From Microvirga roseola (GTDB taxonomy: Bacteria; Pseudomonadota; Alphaproteobacteria; Rhizobiales; Beijerinckiaceae): a stretch of DNA of 64,000 nt. The stretch covers positions 124,001 to 188,000 of the forward strand of contig NZ_JAJATX010000001.1 in the NCBI RefSeq assembly GCF_020866965.1. Reading direction: 5' to 3'. The stretch's first letter is position 1; each line of letters opens with the position of its first letter. The position numbers and the translations under genes are program-made. Below are positions 53,747-64,000 of the stretch, in pieces. The notes under the pieces are model-generated. The model was given only the letters and a program-made list of their open reading frames with translations. It had not been told where the DNA came from and ran no database searches.

Positions 53747-54628
53747 ATGGAAAAACGAGCCCTCTTCTCGAGCAAGTTTCTGCCGTACATGCTGCTCCTG
53801 CCGCAGCTGGCGATTACGATCATTTTCTTCTACCTGCCCGCATCGCAGGCCATCTGGCAGTCCTTCCTGATGGAGGACGCCTTCGGTCTTTCCAGCGAAT
53901 TCGTCGGTTTCGAGAATTACCGCTACCTGTTCCAGCAGCCCGAATATTACCGGGCGATGGTGAACACGGCCGTCTTCTCCACCGCCGTCGCCGTCCTGTC
54001 GCTCGCCTGCTCGCTGCTCCTGGCCACCCAGGCCGACAAGAACCTGCGCGGCGGCGAAGCCTACAAGACCCTGCTCATCTGGCCCTACGCGGTCGCGCCC
54101 GCCATCGCCGGCGTGCTCTGGATCTTCATGTTCCACCCGTCGCTCGGCACGCTCACCCGGCCGATCCGCGCCGTCGGGATCGACTGGAATCCGCTGCTCA
54201 ACGGCGACCATGCGATGCTCCTGCTGGTGCTCTCCGCCACCTGGAAGCAGATCAGCTACAACTTCCTCTTCTTCCTGGCGGGCCTGCAATCGATCCCGAA
54301 GAGCGTAATCGAGGCCGCCGCCATCGACGGCGCGGGCCCCTTACGCCGCTTCTGGACCATCATCTTCCCGCTGCTCTCGCCCACGACCTTCTTCCTCATC
54401 GTCGTGAACATCGTCTACGTGTTCTTCGACACCTTCGGCATCATCGATGCCGTGACCGGCGGCGGACCGGCGGGCCAGACGACGACCCTCGTCTACAAGG
54501 TCTATGCGGACGGCCGCCTAGGCGGCGATCTCGGCGGCTCCGCGGCGCAGTCGGTGATCCTGATGGTGATCGTGATCGGGCTCACAGCCATCCAGTTCAA
54601 ATATGTCGAACGCAAGGTGCAGTACTGA
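53747..54628 (+). CDS. ugpA: Glycerol-3-phosphate transporter permease UgpA
   Basis: UgpA (293 aa) is a six-span ABC permease. The EAA loop is [21 protein letters not shown] (split here: [10 protein letters not shown] and then [11 protein letters not shown]). The start at 53747 gives a short cytosolic end. It overlaps ugpE by one base at its stop. Confidence 0.94.
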   Translation: MEKRALFSSKFLPYMLLLPQLAITIIFFYLPASQAIWQSFLMEDAFGLSSEFVGFENYRYLFQQPEYYRAMVNTAVFSTAVAVLSLACSLLLATQADKNLRGGEAYKTLLIWPYAVAPAIAGVLWIFMFHPSLGTLTRPIRAVGIDWNPLLNGDHAMLLLVLSATWKQISYNFLFFLAGLQSIPKSVIEAAAIDGAGPLRRFWTIIFPLLSPTTFFLIVVNIVYVFFDTFGIIDAVTGGGPAGQTTTLVYKVYADGRLGGDLGGSAAQSVILMVIVIGLTAIQFKYVERKVQY

Positions 54629-55476
54629 TGGTCGAGAGCCGGCGTTACAGAAACATCGTTGCCTACCTCGTCCTGCTGGTCGGCGTCGTCATCGTCGCCT
54701 TCCCGGTCTATCTGGCGATCCTGGCGTCCACTTTCGATGCGGCGACGATCATCAACGGCAACATGCCCCTGATCCCCGGCGATCAGGCGGACGAGAACTA
54801 CTACCGCACCATCTTCGTCGGTGCGTCGAGCTCCACCCGCGAGCCCGTCGGGACGATGATGCTCAACTCCTTCATCATGGCCATGGGCATCGCGGTCGGT
54901 AAGATCCTGATCTCGATCCTCTCGGCCTTCGCGGTGGTGTATTTCCGCTTCCCGCTTCGCATGACGGCGTTCTGGGTCATCTTCATCACCCTGATGCTGC
55001 CCGTCGAGGTGCGTATCTACCCGACCTACAAGATCGTCGCGGATCTCGGCCTCCTCGACACCTATACGGGCCTGATCCTGCCGCTCATCGCATCGGCCAC
55101 CGGCACGCTGCTGTTCCGGCAGTTCTTCATGACGATCCCGGACGAGCTGCTGGAAGCATCCAAGATCGACGGCGCCGGCGCGTTCCGCTTTTTCAAGGAC
55201 ACGCTGATCCCGCTCTCCATCACGACGATGGCGGCGCTCTTCGTGATCCAGTTCATCTATGGCTGGAACCAGTATCTCTGGCCGCTGCTGATCACGACGA
55301 AGAGCTCCATGCAGACCATCGTCATCGGCATCAAGAAGATGATCACGACGCAGGACGCCCTGACCGAATGGCAGATCGCCATGACGACCGCGGTGCTCGC
55401 GATGGTGCCGCCGGTGCTGGTGGTCATCTTCATGCAGCGGCTCTTCGTGAAGGGCCTCGTCGAAACCGAGAAGTGA
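54628..55476 (+). CDS. ugpE: Glycerol-3-phosphate transporter permease UgpE
   Basis: UgpE (282 aa) is the second ABC permease. Six spans; EAA loop in ELLEASKIDGAGAFRFFKDT, and the last loop WNQYLWPLLITT is typical of UgpE. It begins within the ugpA stop (TGATG). A hairpin lies between it and ugpC. Confidence 0.94.
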   Translation: MVESRRYRNIVAYLVLLVGVVIVAFPVYLAILASTFDAATIINGNMPLIPGDQADENYYRTIFVGASSSTREPVGTMMLNSFIMAMGIAVGKILISILSAFAVVYFRFPLRMTAFWVIFITLMLPVEVRIYPTYKIVADLGLLDTYTGLILPLIASATGTLLFRQFFMTIPDELLEASKIDGAGAFRFFKDTLIPLSITTMAALFVIQFIYGWNQYLWPLLITTKSSMQTIVIGIKKMITTQDALTEWQIAMTTAVLAMVPPVLVVIFMQRLFVKGLVETEK

Positions 55477-55497
55477 CGCCGGACTTCGCGCGTCGTT

Positions 55498-55516
55498 CTC
55501 CCGGCCCCGCCGGGAG
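55498..55516 (+). terminator. Hairpin between ugpE and ugpC
   Basis: An 8-bp stem (CTCCCGGC / GCCGGGAG) with a 3-base loop lies in the 115-base gap. Too weak to be sure it ends transcription. Confidence 0.4.
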
Positions 55517-55591
55517 GCTCATTGAAGTATCAAAGGATGACGGCCGACTGCCCGAGAAGATGCAGGGGTCGACGCTAAGGGGAATAGAACA

Positions 55592-56671
<1,080 letters not shown>

Positions 56672-56748
56672 TCCGAAGGACAGCCGTGTGTCTCCCTCTC
56701 CCGTGTGGTAGAGGGCGGGAGCGAGAGGGCTGGCAGCCAAGAATTTTC

Positions 56749-56779
56749 ACAGGCTCTGGATCGTCCAGGGCCTGTTTTG
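56749..56779 (+). terminator. Rho-independent terminator of the ugp operon
   Basis: A 12-bp stem with one G-T pair (ACAGGCTCTGGA, TCG loop, TCCAGGGCCTGT) is followed by TTTTG. It lies 78 bases after the ugpC stop. Confidence 0.82.
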
Positions 56780-57317
56780 TTTGCGCTTTCGGTTTCCTGC
56801 CCCTCTCCCTCATCACCGGCCCTGTTCCGGTGATCCCGAAGGGATGTTCTCATTCTGTTCTAGGCTGTGGGGACAAGCTTTGCTATAGGTAGGTCAGATC
56901 TGCTCCACGAGGGGCGCGCTCGCGAGGCGTCGCAAGATGTGGGAGCAGGCACGGTCCTGCGGGAGGGCGACACGCACGCGCTCCCGACGGGAGGCCAGTC
57001 GCATCCGGCAACGGGTGATGGACCGCCTAAGAAAGCCGTGCGCGAGGGGCCACCCGGCTCTTTCCATCTCACCCATTTCTGAGCCGGACGCCCTTCGCGC
57101 CCCCTCTCCACCCCTTCAGGCTCGGAGCTGATCGGCTCCGGGCCCAAAGGTGCTGCCCTTTTGACCTTTGATGGTCCAAGGCCGTGACCGGAGGCCGGAA
57201 CTCGCTGCAGCGGCGTCGCCCTCGCATGCGGCCGATGGCCGGTCACCTCGGCCCGATGCCGTTGTTGCGCCCCAACCGAAGCCCCATTATCCCTTGAGGA
57301 CCATGCGAGGAACAGCG
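56780..57317. other. 538-base gap between ugpC and hutH
   Basis: No confident gene. A minus-strand frame (56860-57246) is open but rich in Pro/Arg/Ser and looks non-coding. Some sequence (CCGGTGATCCCGAAG and similar) resembles decayed intergenic palindromes. The promoter of hutH should be in the last 150 bases. Confidence 0.4.
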
Positions 57318-58949
57318 ATGACGGTCAGGCTCGACGGAGCAACGCTCAAGATTGAGGATGTGGTGCGCGTGGCGCGCGCCGATGCAGCGGGGCGCTTTGC
57401 GGAAGCGGCACTCGATCCGGAGGCGCGCGAGCGGATCGCGGCGACCCGAGCCTATATCGACCGCACCTGGATGCATGACGACGCGCCGCTGATGTACGCC
57501 TTCAATACCGGCGTCGGGCTGTTCAAGGATCAGCGCGTTCTCATCAATGACATGGCGGCCTACCAGCAGAAGACGGTCTATGCCCATGCGACCGGTGTCG
57601 GCGAACCCTTCGCCGAGGACGTGACGCGGGCCATGATGCTGCTGCGCGCCAATGCCTTCGCCTCGAATTATTCCGGCCCGCGCGTCGAGCTCGTCGAGCG
57701 CCTCATTGCCTTCGTCAATGCGGGCCTGCACCCGGTCATCCCGCAGAAGGGCTCGGTCGGCGCATCGGGCGATCTCGCGCCGCTCGCCCATATGGCGGGC
57801 GCGGTCTGCGGCTTCGCGGAAGCGCAGATGGTCTACAAGGGCCGCATCATGCCCGCCCGCGAGGCCATTGCCGCGGCAGGGTTCGATCCCGATTTCGAGC
57901 TCGGCGCAAAGGATGCTTCCGCCCTCATCAACGGCTCGACGACCTCGCTCGCGCTCGCGGCGCTCGCCACGCACGACGCGCGGCGCATCCTGAAGCACGC
58001 CGACATCGCCATGTGCCTCTCGCTCGAGGCCATGCGCGGCGAACTCGCGGCCTTCGATCCGCGCGTGCATAAGGCGCGCCCGCATCCGGGCCAGGCGAAG
58101 GTCGCGCGCAACCTCCTGCGGATCCTGGAGGGCACGCAGCGCTGCTCGCAGAGCGCCCGCGACATCGTCTTTCCCGACGAGCCGCGCCAGCCGGGGCAGC
58201 CTGCCAGCCCGCGCGTGCAGGACGTCTATTCGCTGCGCTGCACCCCCCAGGTGCACGGTCCCGCCTGCGAGGCCGTGGACTATGTGGAGTGCATCGTCGG
58301 CACGGAGATGAATTCCGCCACCGACAATCCGTTGATCTTCGATGACGGCCAGGGCGGCTACGTCTCGATCTCGGGCGGCCATTTCCACGGCCAGTACATG
58401 GCGCAGGCAATGGACTTCCTCGCTATCGCCATGACCGATCTCGGCTCGATTTCGGAGCGGCGTCTCGCGCGGCTCATCGATCCCACCATGTCCTATGGGC
58501 TGCCGCGCAACCTGCTCGCCGGCAAGCGCGGACTGAACACGGGCTTCGCGACGGTGCAGTGCTCCATGTCGGCCCTGGTGATGGAAAACCGGTCTCTCTC
58601 CGTGCCCGGCTCCGTCGACTCGATCCCCGGCAAGTCCAATGCGGAGGACCATGTCTCGAACTCCACCTGGTGCGGGCGCAAGGCGCGCACCGTTGTCGAG
58701 AACGTGGAGCAGATCGTGGCGGGCGAGTTGCTGATGGCGGCGCAGGCGCTGACCCTCGTCGAGCCTCTCGCCAAGGATCATCCGCTGGGCAAGGGATCGC
58801 GTGCGGCGATGGAGGCCATCCGCGCCGTCATCCCGCCGGCCCTCGACGGCGACCGCTGGTATGCGACCGAGATGCGCCAGGCCCTCGACCTCATGCGCTC
58901 CGGCGCGGTGGTCGAAGCGGTCGAGAGCGCGGTGGGTGAGCTGGAATAA
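57318..58949 (+). CDS. hutH: Histidine ammonia-lyase-like enzyme
   Basis: This 543-aa lyase eliminates ammonia from histidine (or another aromatic amino acid). The MIO-forming Ala-Ser-Gly is residues 149-151 in GSVGASGDLAPLAH; Tyr60 in MYAFNTGVG and His in YAHATGVGEPF match the HutH active site (usually S-H at the latter). The C-terminal QYMAQAMDFLAIAM and EDHVSNSTWCGRKA fit HAL. hutU, hutI and hutG are not here, so it stands apart from the usual hut operon. The ATG at 57318 has GAGGA six bases upstream; 57303 is an alternative. Confidence 0.82.
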   Translation: MTVRLDGATLKIEDVVRVARADAAGRFAEAALDPEARERIAATRAYIDRTWMHDDAPLMYAFNTGVGLFKDQRVLINDMAAYQQKTVYAHATGVGEPFAEDVTRAMMLLRANAFASNYSGPRVELVERLIAFVNAGLHPVIPQKGSVGASGDLAPLAHMAGAVCGFAEAQMVYKGRIMPAREAIAAAGFDPDFELGAKDASALINGSTTSLALAALATHDARRILKHADIAMCLSLEAMRGELAAFDPRVHKARPHPGQAKVARNLLRILEGTQRCSQSARDIVFPDEPRQPGQPASPRVQDVYSLRCTPQVHGPACEAVDYVECIVGTEMNSATDNPLIFDDGQGGYVSISGGHFHGQYMAQAMDFLAIAMTDLGSISERRLARLIDPTMSYGLPRNLLAGKRGLNTGFATVQCSMSALVMENRSLSVPGSVDSIPGKSNAEDHVSNSTWCGRKARTVVENVEQIVAGELLMAAQALTLVEPLAKDHPLGKGSRAAMEAIRAVIPPALDGDRWYATEMRQALDLMRSGAVVEAVESAVGELE

Positions 58950-58999
58950 GAGCGGATTGGCAGAGCTGCGCTACGTTCCGGGAAGAGGGGATCGGTTCC

Positions 59000-59515
59000 A
59001 TGGCATCGCGAGTCACCATCCGTCCCGTTCGCATCGAGGATGCCGATGAGCTGATCGCCGCCAATCTCGCGAGCATCGCGCTGCACGAGCCCTGGGTCTA
59101 TCCGTGCCGGGACCGGATCGGCTTCATGGCCTATCTCGCCCGTTGCGACGGCGACAGATCCATCGGCTTCATCGCCCGCGAGACGTCGAGCGGCAGGATC
59201 GCCGGCGTCGTCAATCTCAGCGAGATCGTGCACGGTTTCTTCCAGAGCGCCTATATGGGCTATTACGGCGTCGTCGGCATGAACGGGCGCGGATTGATGA
59301 GCGAAGCGGTGGGCCTCGTCGTCACTCACGCCTTCACGGAACTCGGCCTGCATCGCCTGGAGGCGAACATCCAGCCGGGCAACAAGCCCTCGCGCACTCT
59401 CGTGCAGCGTCTCGGCTTTCGGCAGGAGGGATTCTCGCCGCGCTACCTCAAGATCGGCGGCATCTGGCGCGATCACGAGCGCTGGGCCATCCTTGCGGAG
59501 GATTGGAGCGGCTGA
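59000..59515 (+). CDS. GNAT-family acetyltransferase (RimJ/RimL-like)
   Basis: This 171-aa enzyme has the N-terminal strand-helix VTIRPVRIEDADELIAANL and the acetyl-CoA site GYYGVVGMNGRGLMSEAV (~95) followed by HRLEANIQPGNKPSRTLVQR. Substrate unknown; RimJ-type proteins acetylate protein N-termini. It is convergent with another GNAT gene 6 bases away. Confidence 0.85.
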   Translation: MASRVTIRPVRIEDADELIAANLASIALHEPWVYPCRDRIGFMAYLARCDGDRSIGFIARETSSGRIAGVVNLSEIVHGFFQSAYMGYYGVVGMNGRGLMSEAVGLVVTHAFTELGLHRLEANIQPGNKPSRTLVQRLGFRQEGFSPRYLKIGGIWRDHERWAILAEDWSG

Positions 59516-59521
59516 GATGCT

Positions 59522-59977
59522 TCAGGCGCTCGGAGCCGGGCCGAGTTTCTTCTGAAGGAAGAAGCGGCTCGAGCCGACAGGATAGTCCTTCAATTCGCCG
59601 AAGACCTCGTAGCCGAGGCGCTGATAGAGGCCGAGCGCCTTCGGGTTGAGCGTGTCGAGCCAGGCCGCATGGCAGCCGCGGCGGCGCGCCTCGTCCTCCG
59701 CCATGGCGATCAGCCGCGTCGCGAGGCCCGAGCCCCTAAGGGTCTCGGGCACGAAGACCAGCTCGATGGCACGCCAGCCCCCGGCCGTGCGTCCCAGGAG
59801 GCCGCCGACTGGCGCCTGGCACTCCGGATCGCGGATGGCGATGGCCAGGTCCTGCCCCGCAGGCTGCGAGGAGAGCAGGACCGTCTGGTTGAATGTGCGG
59901 ATGCCTTCGAGGACGACGCGATGCAGTTCGTCGTCCGGCTCGCCGACGAAGGCGAGGATGGGCGACGGGACCGTCAT
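59522..59977 (-). CDS. GNAT-family acetyltransferase
   Basis: This 151-aa protein has an acetyl-CoA motif LRGSGLATRLIAMAEDEARR (~80) and a C-terminal LGLYQRLGYEVFGELKDYP. Substrate unknown. The start at 59977 overlaps the stop of the upstream M20 hydrolase by four bases. Confidence 0.82.
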   Translation of the reverse strand: MTVPSPILAFVGEPDDELHRVVLEGIRTFNQTVLLSSQPAGQDLAIAIRDPECQAPVGGLLGRTAGGWRAIELVFVPETLRGSGLATRLIAMAEDEARRRGCHAAWLDTLNPKALGLYQRLGYEVFGELKDYPVGSSRFFLQKKLGPAPSA

Positions 59978-61218
59978 ACCGGAGCCGTCAGCTTCCTGAC
60001 GGCCTCGATCAGCACGTGCGCCGCCATATCCGCATCCTCGAGCGTGATCGACTCCGCCGGATTGTGGCTGATGCCGTCCTTGCAGCGCACGAAGAGCATG
60101 GCGGCAGGGCACAGATGCGCCATGGCCACCGCGTCATGTCCCGCGCCCGAGGCCAGGCGCAGCGGCTCGATGCCGAGGCTCGCCACCGCATCCTCGAGCA
60201 CCGTCATCAGGCCCTTTTCCATGGGCGTTGCCGGCGAGTCCATGAAAGGCTCGATGGTGAGCGCGACGCCCCGGCGTTCAGCCGCCGTTTCGCACTCGGT
60301 CACGATGTCCTGCACCATGGCGTTGCGCACCGCGTCGTCCGGCGCGCGGGCGTCGAGGGTGAAGTCGACCCGCGCGGGGATCACGTTGATCGCGCCCGGC
60401 TGCACCTGGGCGACGCCAACGGTCGCGACCGTGTCTGTGCGCGTGCCACCGGCGCGCTCCACGATGCCGATCATTTCGGCGACGGCCGCCAGCGCATCGC
60501 GGCGCATGGCCATCGGCACGGTGCCCGCATGGCCCGCCTCGCCGGTCACATGAGCGCGGGCCCTGGTGATGCCGTTGATGGCGGAGACGATGCCGACCGG
60601 AAGATTTCGGGATTCAAGCAGCGGACCCTGCTCGATATGCACCTCGAGGTAGCCGCGATAGCGGGCAGGATCGCGGGCGAGGGCGGCGATCCCCTCCGGG
60701 TCGCCGCCGAAGCGGATTAGCGCCTCGCGAAGGGTCACCCCATCCTGGTCCCTGCCGTCGAGCCAGGCGGGATCGAACCGGCCTGCGAGCGCATGGGACG
60801 TGGAGAGATTGGTCGGAAAGCGGACATTCTCCTCGTCCCCAAAGGCGACGATCTCGATGGGACAGGCGGGGATGGCGCCCCCGTCCCGCAGGGCCTGCGC
60901 CACGGCGATGCCGAGCACCACGCCGAGATTGCCGTCATAGCGGCCCGCATCGACGACCGAGTCGATATGCGAGCCGACGATGAGGGCAGGCGCATCGGGG
61001 GCCTGTCCCTCCATGCGGCCGATCACGGAGCCGAGGGCGTCGATATGCGCGTCAAGCCCCGCATCCCGCATGAGGGCGAGCACCGTCTCGGCGGCGGCGC
61101 GATGGGCGGGCGAGAGATAGAGGCGCGTGATGCGCCCGGGATCGTCGCTGTGCTGCGCGAGCGCCTCGATCATCGCCATGACGCGACGGCCGAGGGAGAG
61201 ATCGGATGAGTTCGTCAT
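59974..61218 (-). CDS. Zn-dependent M20 hydrolase (N-carbamoyl-amino-acid/allantoate amidohydrolase type)
   Basis: This 414-aa enzyme of the HyuC/AllC family cleaves a ureido group. GSHIDSVVDAGRYDGNLGVV (~80) and FGDEENVRFPTNLSTS (~125) carry the metal ligands, and HIEQGPLLESRNLPVGIV marks the family. It could hydrolyse N-carbamoyl amino acids or a pyrimidine/purine catabolite; sequence does not decide. Forms an operon with the GNAT gene. Confidence 0.9.
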   Translation of the reverse strand: MTNSSDLSLGRRVMAMIEALAQHSDDPGRITRLYLSPAHRAAAETVLALMRDAGLDAHIDALGSVIGRMEGQAPDAPALIVGSHIDSVVDAGRYDGNLGVVLGIAVAQALRDGGAIPACPIEIVAFGDEENVRFPTNLSTSHALAGRFDPAWLDGRDQDGVTLREALIRFGGDPEGIAALARDPARYRGYLEVHIEQGPLLESRNLPVGIVSAINGITRARAHVTGEAGHAGTVPMAMRRDALAAVAEMIGIVERAGGTRTDTVATVGVAQVQPGAINVIPARVDFTLDARAPDDAVRNAMVQDIVTECETAAERRGVALTIEPFMDSPATPMEKGLMTVLEDAVASLGIEPLRLASGAGHDAVAMAHLCPAAMLFVRCKDGISHNPAESITLEDADMAAHVLIEAVRKLTAPV

Positions 61219-61281
61219 GAGCCCAGAGTTTCAGGAACCGGCCCGCTCCGCAAGGGGAAGGCGGGCCGTATCCAAACCCTG

Positions 61282-62710
<1,429 letters not shown>

Positions 62711-62805
62711 GAAGCGGGAATTCCTTCACGTCGAATGAGAGGAGGCGGGCGCAGGCTGCGCCGGATGGCCTGCATATCGGCCGTTCGCCCCGTTCCGTCA
62801 ATGGC

Positions 62806-63561
62806 TTAGCGCCCGTATGATTGCCTTGGCCGTGAGGAGAGGAGCCAGGCCAGAGCATCGGGCAGGAAGGATGCTCTGCTCTCCGAGGCATCAACCCCGA
62901 ACCCGATTACGGCCGAGCCCGATCTGACGCTCAGGATCGGCATGTGGCCCCGCAGAAAACCAAGAGGGCCGGTCTCGCTGAAACGCCAGACGGCGCGCCC
63001 GAGGTCCACGCGCCCGTCGATCCGCAGCCGGGTGACCTTGAGGCGGCCCCGGAGCTCCTGCACGGCCTGCAAGGTCAGCGGCCACTGTCCGGGAACGGGG
63101 AGCGTCCGGTCGAAGGTGAGACGCGCGATCTGTCCCCCCTCGTCCCGGGCCTCCTCGCCGAAGGCCCCCGAGCCGGTCGGAGCAAACCGGGCGAGCTGCT
63201 TCGGGACGCCCCAAAGCTCCCGGCCCCCCGCCATGGAGGCCGGATCGTCGACCCAGATATGAGTGATGGAGAGCCCGAAACCGTCATCGGCACGCAGGGC
63301 GACGCCGCAGAGCAGCTCGCGGTATCGCAGCACGCTGCCGGGCCTGTACACCGCCCACCCGGTCACCACGAGAGCCCTGTCGCTGACGGCGAGCGGCGCA
63401 ACGCCCTCCGGCAGGAAAGCCTCGACGGTCGAACGGGGAACGAGCCAGAAGGAGCCGTAAAGCTCTCCCCTGAGCCGCCAGGGCTCCGGGGGATAGGCGA
63501 TGCCGTCGGCAGAAACGGGCCAGCCCGTGGGAGGCCCTGGAGAGGAAGCGCGAGGATCCAT
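62806..63561 (-). CDS. Acetoacetate decarboxylase-family protein
   Basis: This 251-aa protein (from ATG 63561) shows WRLRGELYGSFWLVPRSTVE and then ITHIWVDDPASMAGGRELWGV, the ADC-like beta-barrel features with the GRELWGxPK motif that precedes the catalytic Lys region (PKQLARF here). The family includes decarboxylases and other enzymes, so substrate is uncertain. A GTG at 63618 would add 19 residues; ribosome-site evidence is poor for both. Confidence 0.8.
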   Translation of the reverse strand: MDPRASSPGPPTGWPVSADGIAYPPEPWRLRGELYGSFWLVPRSTVEAFLPEGVAPLAVSDRALVVTGWAVYRPGSVLRYRELLCGVALRADDGFGLSITHIWVDDPASMAGGRELWGVPKQLARFAPTGSGAFGEEARDEGGQIARLTFDRTLPVPGQWPLTLQAVQELRGRLKVTRLRIDGRVDLGRAVWRFSETGPLGFLRGHMPILSVRSGSAVIGFGVDASESRASFLPDALAWLLSSRPRQSYGR

Positions 63562-63636
63562 GCCGATGGGAACGCAGGCCGCCGTATGGGAGTTGCAACT
63601 GTCAGGCTGGACACTCACTGGGGGCAGGAGACCGAT

Positions 63637-63822
63637 ATGAGATCACGCAACTGGATAGCCCTCCTTGCCGTCGCGCTGCTGATCGTCGCGATGAGCACGG
63701 TGCTATGGGTCGTATTCGTCGACCGTGACGATCCGCCAGGGGCGACAGGGGCAATTCCCGGGGCAGAAACGCCCGCCACCGCCACTCCGGTGACGCCGGA
63801 AACCCCAGGGCGCGTCCCCTAG
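63637..63822 (+). CDS. Small single-span membrane protein, 61 aa
   Basis: The protein has one hydrophobic helix (NWIALLAVALLIVAMSTVLW) and a Pro/Thr-rich tail. Start ATG 63637 is preceded by AGGAG. Function unknown. Its stop overlaps the stop of the convergent LivF-type gene by four bases. Confidence 0.55.
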   Translation: MRSRNWIALLAVALLIVAMSTVLWVVFVDRDDPPGATGAIPGAETPATATPVTPETPGRVP

Positions 63823-64000
63823 ACTCCGAGCGTTTCGGCCCGCAGAGCCTCATTCGCCATCAATTCCGCCATGGAGCCCTGAAAACGGATCTCGCCCCGC
63901 TCGATGACGCAGGCCCTGTTGCTGATGCCGGCGGCGAAAGCCCAGTTCTGCTCGGAGAGAAGCACGGCCACGCCCTCGGCCTTCATGGCGCGGATCGCCT
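63819..64000 (-). CDS. Branched-chain amino acid-type ABC ATPase (LivF-like, 3' end only)
   Basis: The minus-strand frame ends at 63819 and stays open to the window edge. Its C-terminal ~60 residues include AIRAMKAEGVAVLLSEQNW, then the D-loop/H-loop region AFAAGISNRACVIERGEI. This matches the end of LivF-type ATPases in HAAT transporters. The rest of the gene lies outside. Confidence 0.82.
   Translation of the reverse strand, partial: AIRAMKAEGVAVLLSEQNWAFAAGISNRACVIERGEIRFQGSMAELMANEALRAETLGV

Noticed and set aside
56860-57246. A 128-codon frame between ugpC and hutH
   Set aside because: Composition is Pro/Arg/Ser-rich with no motif, and the frame overlaps the likely hutH promoter.

Overview
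The window is high-GC chromosomal DNA from an alphaproteobacterium, most likely of the Rhizobiales/Hyphomicrobiales. The grounds are minDE, an iolCDEB-type inositol operon with an RpiR-type repressor, a fused IolC, mmsA/mmsB, ugpBAEC, GGAAC-N16/17-CGTT (EcfG-type) promoters and long intergenic palindromes of kinds common in that order. A Methylobacteriaceae/Microvirga-like or Bosea-like genome would fit, but the genus is only a guess. No phage, transposase, integrase, CRISPR array or rRNA was seen; the one tRNA is tRNA-Arg(CCG).

Layout. 1-0.9 kb: the 3' part of minD, then minE. 0.9-6.2 kb: envelope and unknown proteins (a degenerate SNase-like membrane protein, an NTF2-like exported protein, an RlpA-like protein) and two transporters. 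6.4-11.5 kb: tRNA-Arg and a run of small, mostly unknown proteins, including a hemerythrin-like/phasin fusion, a PRC-barrel protein and a Pmp3/YqaE protein; two have EcfG-type promoters. 11.5-23.5 kb: a complete inositol module. iolC-iolD-iolE-iolB run leftward, iolG diverges from them, then come iolR and a divergent ABC importer (binding protein, permease, single-domain ATPase) followed by a second Gfo/Idh/MocA dehydrogenase. Related palindromes (GAA-N6-TTC) lie in both divergent promoter regions and are probably the IolR operators. 23.5-36.2 kb: recQ with an overlapping flavoprotein, a CAP-domain lipoprotein, a DASS transporter, a lipoprotein, a DMT exporter, GTP cyclohydrolase II, an M20 amidohydrolase, an O-antigen-ligase-like protein and a TIGR03169-like flavoprotein.

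36.2-42.5 kb: valine/isobutyrate catabolism (mmsB, acyl-CoA dehydrogenase, mmsA) with a divergent LysR regulator; a frameshifted exported-protein gene sits between mmsA and the dehydrogenase. mmsA probably also provides the last step of inositol breakdown, because the iol cluster has no iolA. 42.6-44.7 kb: transaldolase, a cysteine hydrolase, and a YjhX/TopAI-family toxin with no YjhQ partner. The toxin gene is preceded by a strong promoter, an eight-codon leader ORF and a multi-hairpin leader RNA. 44.8-51.4 kb: a TPP enzyme and a probable lysine-degradation group (ALDH7-type dehydrogenase, saccharopine-dehydrogenase-like protein, AsnC regulator, FAD oxidoreductase). 52-56.7 kb: a ugpBAEC glycerol-3-phosphate importer behind a three-repeat Pho box, divergent from an EcfG-promoted gene. 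57.3-64 kb: a lone histidine ammonia-lyase, two GNAT acetyltransferases, an M20 carbamoylase-type hydrolase, a ferredoxin reductase plus 2Fe-2S ferredoxin, an acetoacetate-decarboxylase-like protein and the 3' end of a LivF-type ATPase.

The observations I would follow first are the toxin-gene leader at 44.5-44.7 kb, the inositol operators, the three EcfG-type promoters, and the cluster of composite palindromes between 37.9 and 48.5 kb.
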